Shown here piece by piece: positions 16,708 through 24,922 of a DNA stretch of 29,661 nt. The stretch is from assembly GCA_910586555.1 (NCBI GenBank), contig CAJUJY010000044.1, forward strand, positions 1-29,661. Reading direction: 5' to 3'. The notes beneath the pieces are model-generated. The model did not search any database, had not been told where the DNA came from, and saw only the letters and a program-made list of their open reading frames with translations. Position numbers and translations under genes: made by a program. Each line of letters begins with the position of its first letter. The first letter of the stretch is position 1. Source of the DNA: an uncultured Lachnospiraceae bacterium (GTDB lineage Bacteria; Bacillota; Clostridia; Lachnospirales; Lachnospiraceae).

Positions 16708-16724
16708 TATACTTAAAAAGTATA
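16708..16724. promoter_or_regulatory. Short palindrome resembling the flagellin upstream region
   Basis: TATACTT and AAGTATA flank AAA. The same TATACTTAA...TATAAA wording recurs at 17130-17153 before the flagellin promoter, and TAATAGGTATA occurs at 16641 and 17141. This may be a duplicated regulatory region. Confidence 0.4.
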
Positions 16725-16758
16725 AAACACCCGTTCTTTCTTGACATTACAGATTTAA

Positions 16759-16833
16759 GCAGGACAGGCTTATGTTAATATAAAGATAGACGATGGTACA
16801 GAAATAGCAGAGTATGTTCAGGTTTTAGGATAA
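16759..16833 (+). pseudogene. Possible C-terminal gene remnant
   Basis: After a stop at 16756-16758 the frame reads 24 codons, ending VNIKIDDGTEIAEYVQVLG and TAA. It has no start codon or ribosome binding site, and a terminator-like hairpin follows at 16871-16897. The composition looks protein-like, but I do not recognise the family. It may be the tail of a lost gene. Confidence 0.3.
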
Positions 16834-16870
16834 GATACAATACCAGACAATCCTAAATTACATTTATATG

Positions 16871-16897
16871 GCCCACCAAGAAATCCGGCGGGTTTTT
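16871..16897 (+). terminator. Probable intrinsic terminator
   Basis: CCCACC (16872-16877) pairs with GGCGGG (16887-16892) with one internal mismatch, followed by TTTTT. No intact gene precedes it; it fits the remnant at 16759-16833. Confidence 0.55.
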
Positions 16898-16982
16898 ATA
16901 TTTTCTGTATTTCCTTTAAAACAGCCAGGTGGATATATACAGTAGATATTGTTTTATAAGAGGCAAGCTCTGGTAAACCAAA

Positions 16983-17036
16983 CCTGCTACTTAAGAAGCA
17001 TGAATTTTAAAGGGCTGGTTTAATGGGGTTAAAATT
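16983..17036. repeat. Dispersed intergenic element, copy C
   Basis: The core AAGCATG...GGGCTGGTTTAATGGGGTTAAA is about 75-80% identical by eye to 24990-25038. Its two ends, without the middle, resemble 13351-13379. It sits about 115 bp upstream of the flagellin promoter. Confidence 0.6.
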
Positions 17037-17116
17037 TTATAGCCATAGACCATAAAAAGAATGTAATATCCATTAAATATACATTATATAGACACACTAC
17101 TGTATCACAAGATAAA

Positions 17117-17141
17117 AAGTATATTTTTATAAAATATACTT
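17117..17141. promoter_or_regulatory. Perfect 11-bp palindrome upstream of the flagellin promoter
   Basis: AAGTATATTTT (17117-17127) and AAAATATACTT (17131-17141) are perfect inverted arms with a 3-nt centre. They lie just upstream of the sigma-28-like -35, so this is a possible operator. Confidence 0.5.
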
Positions 17142-17149
17142 AATAGGTA

Positions 17150-17177
17150 TAAAGTACAAGAATAATATGGCCGATAT
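17150..17177 (+). promoter_or_regulatory. Sigma-28 (SigD)-type flagellin promoter
   Basis: TAAA (17150-17153), 16 nt and GCCGATAT (17170-17177) match the flagellar sigma consensus TAAA-N15-GCCGATAA. The predicted start near 17185 gives a 40-nt leader to the flagellin ATG. Other positions in the gene-free 16248-17224 stretch are listed separately. Confidence 0.85.
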
Positions 17178-17224
17178 AGGTTAAAGATAAATGGATTTAT
17201 ATATATTTTCAAGGAGGAATGGCT

Positions 17225-18679
17225 ATGGTAATACAACACAACCTGCCAGCGTCTTTTACAAACAGGCAGATGGGAGTTAATAATAAATTAATTGCAAAAA
17301 ATACTGAAAAATTATCATCAGGTTACAGGATTAACCGTTCAGCGGATGATGCAGCATGTCTGTCAATTTCAGAAAAGATGAGAGGACAGATACGGGGACT
17401 GCATGCTGCTTCACGTAATGCCCAGGATGGGATTTCTCTTTTAAATGTTACAGATGGAGGGCTGCATGAAATACAGTCAATCTTACAACGTATCCGTGAA
17501 CTTTCGGTACAGGCAGCTAATGATACATATATATCGGCTGACAGGTGCACAATCCAGAAAGAAATCCTGCAATTAAATGATGAGGTAGATCATATTGGTA
17601 AATCTACAGAGTTTAATACAATTAAAGTGTTGCAAGGTTATAATGCAGAACTTATAACACGTAAAGAAACAACAGTTGTCTATAGTGAACACCAAGGTCT
17701 TGTAAATGTAATGGGAAAACAAGGACAGACAGTACAATGTGGAAAGCATTACCCTCTCGGTGATGGCACATATACATTAAATGATAACACTATTGTAAGT
17801 AGTGATCCTTTACAAGACAGCAGTGGACTGGCAGAATATTCTTACCGGCTTAATTTTGGTGTAGTTGCTAGTAAATCTGAATGGGACAAACTTGATGGTT
17901 CAGGATTTACTTTCCAATGTACACTTGGGTGTGGCCAGGAATTTACCTTTAAGTTTGATAAAACAAAATCAGGGATTAAAGATGAAACTACAAAAGCAAG
18001 CATAATGAGCGGAGGAACTGAAAACAACAAAGTGTTTAATGTAGGAACATCAAAATATTCAAAAGGTTCTGATTTTATAAAAGATTTGCTTGATTTTATT
18101 AGCAAAGAAGTTCATGGCAGTGCTGGTAACCATGTAGGCCATGATAACAAAATTGGCACTACGGATGGTTCAGACCTTATTGTATATGGAAGTGCAAAGG
18201 GAGATGAAAACAGGGGTTACCTTATAGTTGGGAAACCAGAGATAACAGAGAAGGAAGTTCCTGTTGGTGTTAATATTTTGAATGGTAAAGTTCTGAATAT
18301 ACAAGCAGGGGCAAATTCCGGCCAGCTTATTGGTATTTTCCTGCCACATGTTGACCGTGAAGAGCTTGATATGGACAGAGTAATAGTTAATTCCAGTAAA
18401 AATGCTACAAAGTCCATTAGCTATGTTGATGAAATGATTGAAAGAATAAATGAAGAGCGTTCCAGAATAGGCGCATATACAAACAGGCTGGAACATACAT
18501 ATGCTAACGCGGACAATATGGCAGAAAATCTGCAAAATTCCGAATCCCGTATAAGGGATGCAAATATGGCAGATGAAATGGTGCAGTTTTCATCTATGAA
18601 TGTTATACAGCAGGCGGCACAGTCAGTACTTGCCCAGGCAAACAGTTCGCCAGAAGGTATTCTTGCGCTTATTTCTTAA
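17225..18679 (+). CDS. Flagellin
   Basis: AAGGAGG at 17211-17217 is 7 nt from the ATG at 17225 but 1 nt from the ATG at 17219, so I use 17225, giving the standard MVIQHNL start and 484 aa. N-terminal D0/D1 (to about residue 140) has NTEKLSSGYRINRSADDAA, NAQDGISLLNVTDGGL and LQRIRELSVQAAND, the region of the TLR5-recognised motif. A variable central part (about 150-385) follows. C-terminal D1/D0 has ESRIRDANMADEMV and QAAQSVLAQAN. The product is exported by the flagellar type III system and polymerises into the filament. Five cysteines are encoded, one replacing the usual Gly in SADDAAGL, which is uncommon for flagellin. No other flagellar gene is adjacent. Confidence 0.96.
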   Translation: MVIQHNLPASFTNRQMGVNNKLIAKNTEKLSSGYRINRSADDAACLSISEKMRGQIRGLHAASRNAQDGISLLNVTDGGLHEIQSILQRIRELSVQAANDTYISADRCTIQKEILQLNDEVDHIGKSTEFNTIKVLQGYNAELITRKETTVVYSEHQGLVNVMGKQGQTVQCGKHYPLGDGTYTLNDNTIVSSDPLQDSSGLAEYSYRLNFGVVASKSEWDKLDGSGFTFQCTLGCGQEFTFKFDKTKSGIKDETTKASIMSGGTENNKVFNVGTSKYSKGSDFIKDLLDFISKEVHGSAGNHVGHDNKIGTTDGSDLIVYGSAKGDENRGYLIVGKPEITEKEVPVGVNILNGKVLNIQAGANSGQLIGIFLPHVDREELDMDRVIVNSSKNATKSISYVDEMIERINEERSRIGAYTNRLEHTYANADNMAENLQNSESRIRDANMADEMVQFSSMNVIQQAAQSVLAQANSSPEGILALIS

Positions 18680-18831
18680 TATATATTATACAGCCAGGGA
18701 GAAAGATTTATAACTATGAAAAAGAAGAAAGGCGTTTAGCCAGGAACAGCAGTTCTAAACTGGTTTCTGATCTTGAATGTTTCCGCAGGCATTAGCCTGG
18801 CAGGTATTTATAAAAAAGCAGGTATTATAAA

Positions 18832-18858
18832 GGCAGTGCTTATGCATTGTCTTTTTTT
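18832..18858 (+). terminator. Probable flagellin terminator
   Basis: GGCAGTGC (18832-18839) pairs with GCATTGTC (18844-18851) using two G.U pairs and is followed by seven T. It lies 150 nt after the flagellin stop. The gap 18680-19041 has no gene, only a seven-codon frame (MKKKKGV) and these hairpins. Confidence 0.65.
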
Positions 18859-18880
18859 GGCATTATCTGATAATGCCAAA
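18856..18880. terminator. Second hairpin, perfect 11-bp inverted repeat
   Basis: TTTGGCATTAT (18856-18866) and ATAATGCCAAA (18870-18880) flank CTG, followed by TCTCTTTTTC. It overlaps the U tract of the preceding terminator and could be a second terminator or an operator for the downstream transporter. Confidence 0.5.
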
Positions 18881-19041
18881 TCTCTTTTTCTATTTGTTGC
18901 AAAACCAGCTATAATCTTAGTATAATAAATTACACAGAAAGGGATTAACTGGCCAGTTATACCTCTTAATATAATTATAATTGCTTTTTTAACAAAGGCC
19001 TGGTTAAAAGGGCAGGAATTTAAAATAAGTGAGGTATGTGT

Positions 19042-20442
19042 ATGAAAGAAAAAGTACAAGTATTTGGAAGATTTCTTAGCGGAATGGTAATGCCGAATAT
19101 TGGTGCATTTATTGCATGGGGGCTTATAGCGGCACTGTTTATTAAAACAGGCTGGATACCAAATGAAAAGTTTGCTGCAATGGTAGATCCTATGTCACAT
19201 ATGCTCTTGCCGCTTCTTATTGCTTATACAGGCGGTGAAGTAGTTGCAGGCAAACGTGGCGGCATAATTGGGGCAATCGCAACTATGGGTGTTATTATGG
19301 GTTCACCAGATACCCCGATGTTTATTGGTGCTATGATAGTTGGCCCGTTATCAGGATGGGTTATTAAGCAGTTTGACAAGAGAATAGAAGGCCATGTCAA
19401 AGCAGGTTTTGAAATGTTAGTGAATAACTTCTCAATAGGAATTATTGGCGGCATACTGGCATTAATTGCCATGACTGGCATTACACCACTTGTTAATGTA
19501 TTAAGTAATGCTATGAGCGCAGGTGTTAATTTCTTCGTGGAACATGGACTGCTGCCACTTGTAAGCCTTTTTATTGAACCTGCTAAAGTATTGTTCCTTA
19601 ACAATGCAATTAACCAGGGAATATTATCGCCAATGGGCATACAGCAGGTAACAGAAGCAGGAAAGTCAGTTTTCTTCCTGTTAGAAGCAAACCCAGGCCC
19701 AGGGCTTGGTGTACTTCTGGCATATTGCATAGCAGGAAAAGGAAGTGCAAAAAGTTCAGCGCCAGGCGCAGTTATAATCCATTTCTTTGGCGGGATACAT
19801 GAAATATATTTCCCATACATACTTATGAACCCGTTATTGCTGCTTGCAACAATAGCTGGCGGGGCATGTGGTGTGTTTATATTTACAATATTTGATGTGG
19901 GCCTTGTATCAGCAGCATCACCAGGAAGCATTATTGCAATACTTGCAATGGCAGAACGCCATAGTTATTTAGGCCTTGTAATTGGTGTGCTTTTAGCAGC
20001 AGTAGTTTCATTTGTTATATCACTGCCTATCCTTAAATTTATGGGAAAAGATGCTTCATTAGAAGAAGCACAGGCTAAAAAAGATGCAATGAAAAGCCAG
20101 TCAAAAGGCATGGCAGTACAAAACAGCAATAGCAGCAATACTTTGCCATCTGGAAAGATAAGCAAAATTGCATTTGCATGTGATGCGGGAATGGGTTCAA
20201 GTGCAATGGGTGCAACAGTGCTTAAAAAGAAAATAGCAGAAGCTGGCATGTCTGGCATAGAAGTAATACATACACCAGTATCATCAATTCCAGCAGATGT
20301 ACAAATAGTAGTAACACACAGGGATTTAGGTGAACGTGCCGCACATAGTAACCCTTCTGCAAGGCTGGTACTTATAACAAACTTCCTTGCAGCACCAGAA
20401 TATGCACAATTAATTGAAGACTTAAAGAAAACCAATTTATAA
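19042..20442 (+). CDS. mtlA: Mannitol-type PTS transporter, subunits IIC and IIB
   Basis: The 466-aa protein has the domain order of Gram-positive MtlA: a IIC membrane domain (about residues 1-340, roughly eight hydrophobic segments) and a cytoplasmic IIB domain (about 373-466). The IIC domain carries GGIHEIYFPY with the substrate-site Glu at E254. IIB has FACDAGMGSSAMGATVL with phospho-acceptor C380. There is no fused IIA, unlike the E. coli enzyme. The start is ATG 19042, with GTGAGG 7 nt upstream; the ATG at 19036 is too close to it. Predicted role: uptake and phosphorylation of mannitol to mannitol-1-phosphate. The usual partners mtlF (IIA), mtlR and mtlD are not next to it, and a strong terminator follows, so it is an orphan here; they may be elsewhere. 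Confidence 0.93.
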   Translation: MKEKVQVFGRFLSGMVMPNIGAFIAWGLIAALFIKTGWIPNEKFAAMVDPMSHMLLPLLIAYTGGEVVAGKRGGIIGAIATMGVIMGSPDTPMFIGAMIVGPLSGWVIKQFDKRIEGHVKAGFEMLVNNFSIGIIGGILALIAMTGITPLVNVLSNAMSAGVNFFVEHGLLPLVSLFIEPAKVLFLNNAINQGILSPMGIQQVTEAGKSVFFLLEANPGPGLGVLLAYCIAGKGSAKSSAPGAVIIHFFGGIHEIYFPYILMNPLLLLATIAGGACGVFIFTIFDVGLVSAASPGSIIAILAMAERHSYLGLVIGVLLAAVVSFVISLPILKFMGKDASLEEAQAKKDAMKSQSKGMAVQNSNSSNTLPSGKISKIAFACDAGMGSSAMGATVLKKKIAEAGMSGIEVIHTPVSSIPADVQIVVTHRDLGERAAHSNPSARLVLITNFLAAPEYAQLIEDLKKTNL

Positions 20443-20462
20443 AGATAATTTTAAAACCAGGC

Positions 20463-20499
20463 AGGAACTTATATGGTAATTATAAGTTCCTGTTTTTTT
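20463..20499 (+). terminator. Intrinsic terminator of mtlA
   Basis: AGGAACTTATA (20463-20473) and TATAAGTTCCT (20481-20491) are perfect arms with a 7-nt loop, followed by GTTTTTTT. Confidence 0.92.
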
Positions 20500-20571
20500 G
20501 CTTGTTAATCCTGGTTTATAAATCCTGGTATCTTTTTATAAAACGCATATGGCAACAATATTTATATAGCC

Positions 20572-20600
20572 TTGTAAAAATAATCCTGGTATTGTATAAT
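20572..20600 (+). promoter_or_regulatory. Promoter of the SGNH hydrolase gene
   Basis: TTGTAA (20572-20577), a 17-nt spacer and TATAAT (20595-20600). The predicted start is near 20607, about 70 nt before the ATG. Confidence 0.7.
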
Positions 20601-20676
20601 ATTTCTTACTAAAAAACCAAAGACGGGATATTATTAGGACAGTGGAGAAGTAAATTATTATGGGGGATTTATATTT

Positions 20677-21717
20677 ATGAAAATAATGCCAGGTAACAGC
20701 AAACTTTTATATAGCGGCAGAATTGACTGGAGCAGCCAGAAAGAGCCAGTTTTTGTCTATCCGTGTACTTCTGTCAAGATAAAGTTTACTGGTAATACTT
20801 TAAAAATATGTGTGAAAAATAAAAGTGCATACTGGAATAATTATCTTGGGTGTATTGTTGACGGGGAACATTCTTCTATACTGCTTCCTGCAAATGGTAC
20901 TGCTTCTTTTGATATTGTGGTAAAGCCATCAAAAAACAATGAACATACTGCAATGTTTTTTAAAAGGCAGGATTCATGCCATGAAATGACACTTTTATGG
21001 TTTGAAATTGCTTATGGCGGGGAAATACTTCCCCTGCCTCCAAATCCTTTAAGAAAAATAGAAGTTTATGGTGATTCTGTATCAGCAGGGGAGGTTTCGG
21101 AAGCAGTCCAATATATAGGAAAGGAAGATCCGGTGCATAATGGTGAATATTCAAATAGCTGGTATTCATATGCATGGATAATGGCAAGGAGGCTCAATGC
21201 ACAGATACATGATATTGCCCAGGGAGGCATTGCACTTCTTGATAATACTGGCTGGTTTAACGGGCCCTGCTATACGGGGATGGAAACTATATGGGATAAA
21301 ATCCGCTACAACACAGCACTTGGCGGGGTGTCAGAATGGGATTTTTCAAAGTATACACCCCATGTAGTAATTGTTGCATTTGGACAAAATGACAGTAACC
21401 CGGAAGATTATATGAAGGAGGATTACAACGGGGAAAAAGCAGACAGATGGAGAAGGCATTACAGGGATTTTCTTCTGGAATTAAGGGAAAAATATAATGA
21501 AGCATACATTATATGCTGTACAACGCTTTTAAAACATGATGTTTCATGGGATAATTCCATAGATGAAGTTGTAAATGGAATAAATGACAGCAGGATATCA
21601 CATTATATTTTTAAACGCAACGGATGTGGCACACCAGGGCATTTAAGAATACAGGAAGCGGAGGAAATGGCAGCAGAACTTTGCCATTATATAGAAAGCC
21701 TTGGGATTGCCTGGTAA
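20677..21717 (+). CDS. SGNH/GDSL hydrolase with N-terminal beta domain, carbohydrate esterase family 2-like
   Basis: The 346-aa protein has two parts. Residues 1 to about 120 look like the beta-sandwich found before the catalytic domain in CE2 esterases. The SGNH domain follows with VYGDSVSAGE (nucleophile S134), the Gly/Asn blocks QGGIALLDNTG and VIVAFGQNDSN, and the terminal GTPGHLR (catalytic H322). No signal peptide is present, so it probably acts inside the cell, for example deacetylating imported xylo- or gluco-oligosaccharides; this is family-level inference. GGGGGA precedes the ATG by about 10 nt. It has its own promoter and no sugar-degradation genes beside it. Confidence 0.82.
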   Translation: MKIMPGNSKLLYSGRIDWSSQKEPVFVYPCTSVKIKFTGNTLKICVKNKSAYWNNYLGCIVDGEHSSILLPANGTASFDIVVKPSKNNEHTAMFFKRQDSCHEMTLLWFEIAYGGEILPLPPNPLRKIEVYGDSVSAGEVSEAVQYIGKEDPVHNGEYSNSWYSYAWIMARRLNAQIHDIAQGGIALLDNTGWFNGPCYTGMETIWDKIRYNTALGGVSEWDFSKYTPHVVIVAFGQNDSNPEDYMKEDYNGEKADRWRRHYRDFLLELREKYNEAYIICCTTLLKHDVSWDNSIDEVVNGINDSRISHYIFKRNGCGTPGHLRIQEAEEMAAELCHYIESLGIAW

Positions 21718-21745
21718 CAGGCCAGATGTAAATTATAATAACTGT

Positions 21746-21779
21746 AAGGAGAGCCAGCTCCTTTAGGCATGGGCTTTTT
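21746..21779 (+). terminator. Weak terminator-like hairpin after the SGNH gene
   Basis: AAGGAG (21746-21751) can pair with CTCCTT (21758-21763). Alternatively GAGCC can pair with GGCTT before TTTTT. The two folds exclude each other. Confidence 0.4.
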
Positions 21780-21806
21780 GCACAATACCAGATGTTTAGC
21801 AGGCTC

Positions 21807-21835
21807 TTGATAATGCATATGTGATATGCTATACT
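21807..21835 (+). promoter_or_regulatory. Promoter of the uppS-cdsA-dxr-rseP-ispG cluster
   Basis: TTGATA (21807-21812), a 17-nt spacer and TATACT (21830-21835). The predicted start near 21842 implies a leader of about 230 nt before uppS. Confidence 0.75.
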
Positions 21836-21841
21836 ATATAA

Positions 21842-22074
21842 ATGGTTTTGACACGGGCCTTATACTGCCGTTAATGAATACAAATGTGTCCCGGTAGTGA
21901 AAGCCTTAATGAAGCAAGCCAGTCTTATATATTTCCAGGTATATCTGGAAGTTTGTTTAGTTAAGAACCAGGCGCGCTTTGGCCGTTATGGTGCCAGTTG
22001 TTAAAATTAATTACTGGCATAATGGGACCGGCAAAAGCCTGTCCCTTAATATTTATATTAAATGGGGGATTAAA
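21842..22074 (+). promoter_or_regulatory. Long uppS leader with hairpins, function unknown
   Basis: No known riboswitch pattern is recognised. The clearest element is the hairpin at 22024-22045: GGGAC, one mismatch, GGC, loop AAAA, GCC, mismatch, GTCCC, ending 15 nt before the ribosome binding site. GACAC near 21850 can also pair with GTGTC near 21885. The uppS reading frame stays open back to 21979, but the hairpin makes that start unlikely. Confidence 0.45.
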
Positions 22075-22788
22075 ATGGCAGATGATACAAGAGGTGTGCC
22101 GTGCCATGTAGCCATTATATTAGATGGCAATGGAAGATGGGCTAAGAAAAAGCTGCTTCCACGCAATGCAGGACATGCAGCGGGAAGCAAAAATGTAGAA
22201 AAAATATGCGCTGCTGCATGGGACATGGGAATAAAATATATAACTATGTATGCATTTTCCACTGAAAACTGGGCAAGGCCAAAAGATGAAGTAGATGCAC
22301 TTATGAAACTGCTTGGAAGTTATCTTAAAGACTGTATTAATACAAGTAAAAAGAACAATATGCAAGTGCGTGTAATAGGTGATATTTCACGCCTTGATGC
22401 ACGCCTCCAGGCAAGGATTAAGGAGCTTGAAGAAGTTTCTGCAAGCAATACAGGGCTTCATTTCCAGGTTGCTTTAAACTATGGAAGCCGTGATGAAATT
22501 AAACGCGGAATAAGAAAAATTGTACAAGAAGTACAAGATGGCAGGCTTTGTATAGAGGATATAGATGAAGATATAATTTCATCACACCTTGATACATATG
22601 GTATTCCTGATCCTGACCTTATGATAAGGACAAGCGGTGAACAAAGGCTGTCAAATTACCTTTTATGGCAGCTTGCATATTCAGAATTTTATTTTACAGA
22701 TGTCCTGTGGCCTGATTTTGATAAAAAAGAACTGGAAAAAGCAGTAGAATTTTACAGGTCAAGAAACAGGCGTTTTGGAGGTATATAG
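22075..22788 (+). CDS. uppS: Isoprenyl transferase (undecaprenyl diphosphate synthase)
   Basis: This 237-aa cis-prenyltransferase has HVAIILDGNGRWA with the catalytic Asp (D17), HAAGSKNVEKIC, YAFSTENWARP, and the diphosphate-binding RTSGEQRLSNYLLWQLAYSEFYF. It condenses isopentenyl diphosphate onto farnesyl diphosphate to give the C55 lipid carrier of wall synthesis. The start is ATG 22075, supported by GGGGGA 6 nt upstream and the family N-terminus; the open extension to 21979 is non-homologous. It heads the five-gene envelope/isoprenoid block; cdsA follows after 72 nt. Confidence 0.96.
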   Translation: MADDTRGVPCHVAIILDGNGRWAKKKLLPRNAGHAAGSKNVEKICAAAWDMGIKYITMYAFSTENWARPKDEVDALMKLLGSYLKDCINTSKKNNMQVRVIGDISRLDARLQARIKELEEVSASNTGLHFQVALNYGSRDEIKRGIRKIVQEVQDGRLCIEDIDEDIISSHLDTYGIPDPDLMIRTSGEQRLSNYLLWQLAYSEFYFTDVLWPDFDKKELEKAVEFYRSRNRRFGGI

Positions 22789-22860
22789 AAATAGTGGTAT
22801 ACAGGATTAAATTATAGTTATAATATAATAATAAGCTAAGATACAGAGAGGATTTATAGA

Positions 22861-23655
22861 ATGTTTGGGACAAGGCTTGCAAGCGGGATTGTTCTTATGG
22901 CGGTTACAATAGCCCTTATGGTTTATGGCGGTTATCCATTATTCCTGGTTATAACAGTGGTTTCTTTAACAGGGCTTTATGAACTTTACAGGGCAGCCGG
23001 TATAGAAAAAACAGTTCCTGCTTTTGCTGGTTATATTTCAAGTGTTGTTACAGATATCCTGATTTTAAATGATAAATATGAACTTCTGGTAATGTGGCTG
23101 GTATTTACACTTATGGTATTTATGGCATGTTATGTAGTATCATATCCTAAGTTTAATTCAGGACAAGTAACTATGCTGTTTTTTGGGATTGTGTATGTGA
23201 CAGTTATGCTGTCATTTGTATTTAAAGTACGTTTTGTACAGGACGGGCATCTGCTTGTATGGTTTATATATATAGGTGCATGGGGTTCAGACACTTTTGC
23301 ATATTGTACAGGCAAACTTATAGGAAAGCATAAAATGCCTTCAGAATTAAGCCCTAATAAAACAATAGAGGGCTGTCTTGGAGGTGTTTTTGGTGCAGCA
23401 CTGACAGGTTTTATATTTGCAGCAGTATTTTATAATAACAGGAATATATGGTGGCAGCTTCCATTAATTGGTGCAGTTTCTTCTGTTATATCACAGACTG
23501 GTGACCTTGCAGCTTCAGCAATTAAAAGAAACCAGGGAATAAAAGATTATGGAAACCTGATACCAGGGCACGGGGGCATACTGGACAGGTTTGACAGCAT
23601 TATTTTTACTGCCCCGGTAGTATATTACCTGGTAAAGTTTATTATATTAAAATAG
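22861..23655 (+). CDS. cdsA: Phosphatidate cytidylyltransferase
   Basis: The 264-aa integral membrane protein has about seven or eight hydrophobic segments and the family signature near its C-terminus: SAIKRNQGIKDYGNLIPGHG followed by GILDRFDS. It makes CDP-diacylglycerol from CTP and phosphatidate at the membrane, the branch point of phospholipid synthesis. GAGAGG lies about 9 nt before the ATG. It is the second gene of the block, in the order usual for Firmicutes (uppS-cdsA-dxr-rseP-ispG). Confidence 0.96.
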   Translation: MFGTRLASGIVLMAVTIALMVYGGYPLFLVITVVSLTGLYELYRAAGIEKTVPAFAGYISSVVTDILILNDKYELLVMWLVFTLMVFMACYVVSYPKFNSGQVTMLFFGIVYVTVMLSFVFKVRFVQDGHLLVWFIYIGAWGSDTFAYCTGKLIGKHKMPSELSPNKTIEGCLGGVFGAALTGFIFAAVFYNNRNIWWQLPLIGAVSSVISQTGDLAASAIKRNQGIKDYGNLIPGHGGILDRFDSIIFTAPVVYYLVKFIILK

Positions 23656-23665
23656 TAAACCAGAA

Positions 23666-23685
23666 AAAACGGGCTTATCCGTTTT
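23666..23685 (+). terminator. Small hairpin after cdsA
   Basis: AAAACGG (23666-23672) and CCGTTTT (23679-23685) form a 7-bp stem with the T run in the stem. It may attenuate transcription between cdsA and dxr rather than end it. Confidence 0.4.
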
Positions 23686-23748
23686 GGTATTTGTGCCGCT
23701 AAAAGCACAGCATGAGGGATTAAACCCTTCTAAATGGGGGTATTATAC

Positions 23749-24906
23749 ATGAAAGAAATAGTTATACTTGGTTCTACGGGTTCTATTGGCACACAGACAC
23801 TCGAAGTAATAAAAAATAACAGCGGCCTTAATGTAAAGGCACTTGCAGCAGGGAGCAATATAAGGCTGCTTTTAAAGCAGATAGAAGAATTTATGCCAGA
23901 AACAGTCTGTGTATATAACAGTGGCAAAGCGCTTGAGCTGGAGAAGCAGCTTAAGGCAAAAGATGGTGTTTACAGGCATATAAATGTTTTATCAGGAATG
24001 GAAGGTTTAACAGAGTGTGCCAGGCTAGATGGTGCAGATACTGTTGTTGCAGCAGTTACAGGCATGATTGGGATAAAACCTGTGACAGAAGCAATAAAAT
24101 CAGGCAAAGACATAGCCTTTGCAAATAAAGAAACCCTTGTTACAGCAGGGCATATTATTATGCCTATGGTTAATAAGTATAAAGTAAAGCTTCTGCCAGT
24201 TGACAGTGAACATTCTGCAATATTCCAGTGCATTAACGGGCAGCATAAAAACAGGCCTGCTAAAATTATACTTACAGCATCAGGAGGGCCTTTCCGTGGA
24301 ATGAAGAAAGAAGAACTTGCAAATGTAACACCTGCGGATGCCCTTAAACATCCTAACTGGTCAATGGGTAAAAAGATTACTGTTGATTCAGCAACAATGG
24401 TTAATAAGGGGCTTGAAGTAATTGAAGCAATGTGGCTTTTTGGAATGGGGCTTAAAGATATAGAAGTAGTAATACAGCCACAGAGCATAATACATTCAAT
24501 GGTAGAATTTAAAGATGGTGCAGTAATTGCGCAGCTTGGGACACCTGATATGAAACTTCCTATACAATATGCGCTCTGCTATCCTGAAAGAAGATACCTT
24601 AAGGGGGAACGCCTGGATTTTTATAAAATACCACAGATTACATTTGAGAAGCCAGATATGGATACATTTGAAGGACTGGGGCTTGCTTATAAAGCAGGGG
24701 AAGCAGGCGGAAGTATGCTTACAGTGTTTAATGCTGCCAATGAAAGGGCCGTAAACATGTTTCTTAATGGCAGGGCAGGTTTTACTGGAATAACAAGGAT
24801 TATTAAAGAATGTATGGAAGTACATAAAAATATTGATAATCCGTCATTAAGTGATATACTGGAGATAGAACAGGATGTATACAGGTATATTGAAAGCAGG
24901 TTTTAA
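23749..24906 (+). CDS. dxr: 1-deoxy-D-xylulose-5-phosphate reductoisomerase
   Basis: The 385-aa enzyme of the MEP isoprenoid pathway converts DXP to MEP with NADPH. Visible are the NADPH loop VILGSTGSIGTQTLEVI, FANKETLVTAG, the metal and substrate site PVDSEHSAIFQC, LTASGGPFRG, and the flexible-loop/active-site region HPNWSMGKKITVDSATMVNK. The start is ATG 23749, with GGGGG about 9 nt upstream; the ATG at 23734 overlaps that ribosome binding site. Together with ispG in the same block it indicates non-mevalonate isoprenoid synthesis. Confidence 0.97.
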   Translation: MKEIVILGSTGSIGTQTLEVIKNNSGLNVKALAAGSNIRLLLKQIEEFMPETVCVYNSGKALELEKQLKAKDGVYRHINVLSGMEGLTECARLDGADTVVAAVTGMIGIKPVTEAIKSGKDIAFANKETLVTAGHIIMPMVNKYKVKLLPVDSEHSAIFQCINGQHKNRPAKIILTASGGPFRGMKKEELANVTPADALKHPNWSMGKKITVDSATMVNKGLEVIEAMWLFGMGLKDIEVVIQPQSIIHSMVEFKDGAVIAQLGTPDMKLPIQYALCYPERRYLKGERLDFYKIPQITFEKPDMDTFEGLGLAYKAGEAGGSMLTVFNAANERAVNMFLNGRAGFTGITRIIKECMEVHKNIDNPSLSDILEIEQDVYRYIESRF

Positions 24907-24922
24907 CTTTATAAACCAGTTT

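Noticed and set aside
19224..20435. Minus-strand frames opposite mtlA
   Set aside because: They are shadow frames with no start signals or family features.
21979..22074. Upstream in-frame start for uppS
   Set aside because: It is non-homologous, crosses the 22024-22045 hairpin, and the 22075 ATG has a better ribosome binding site.
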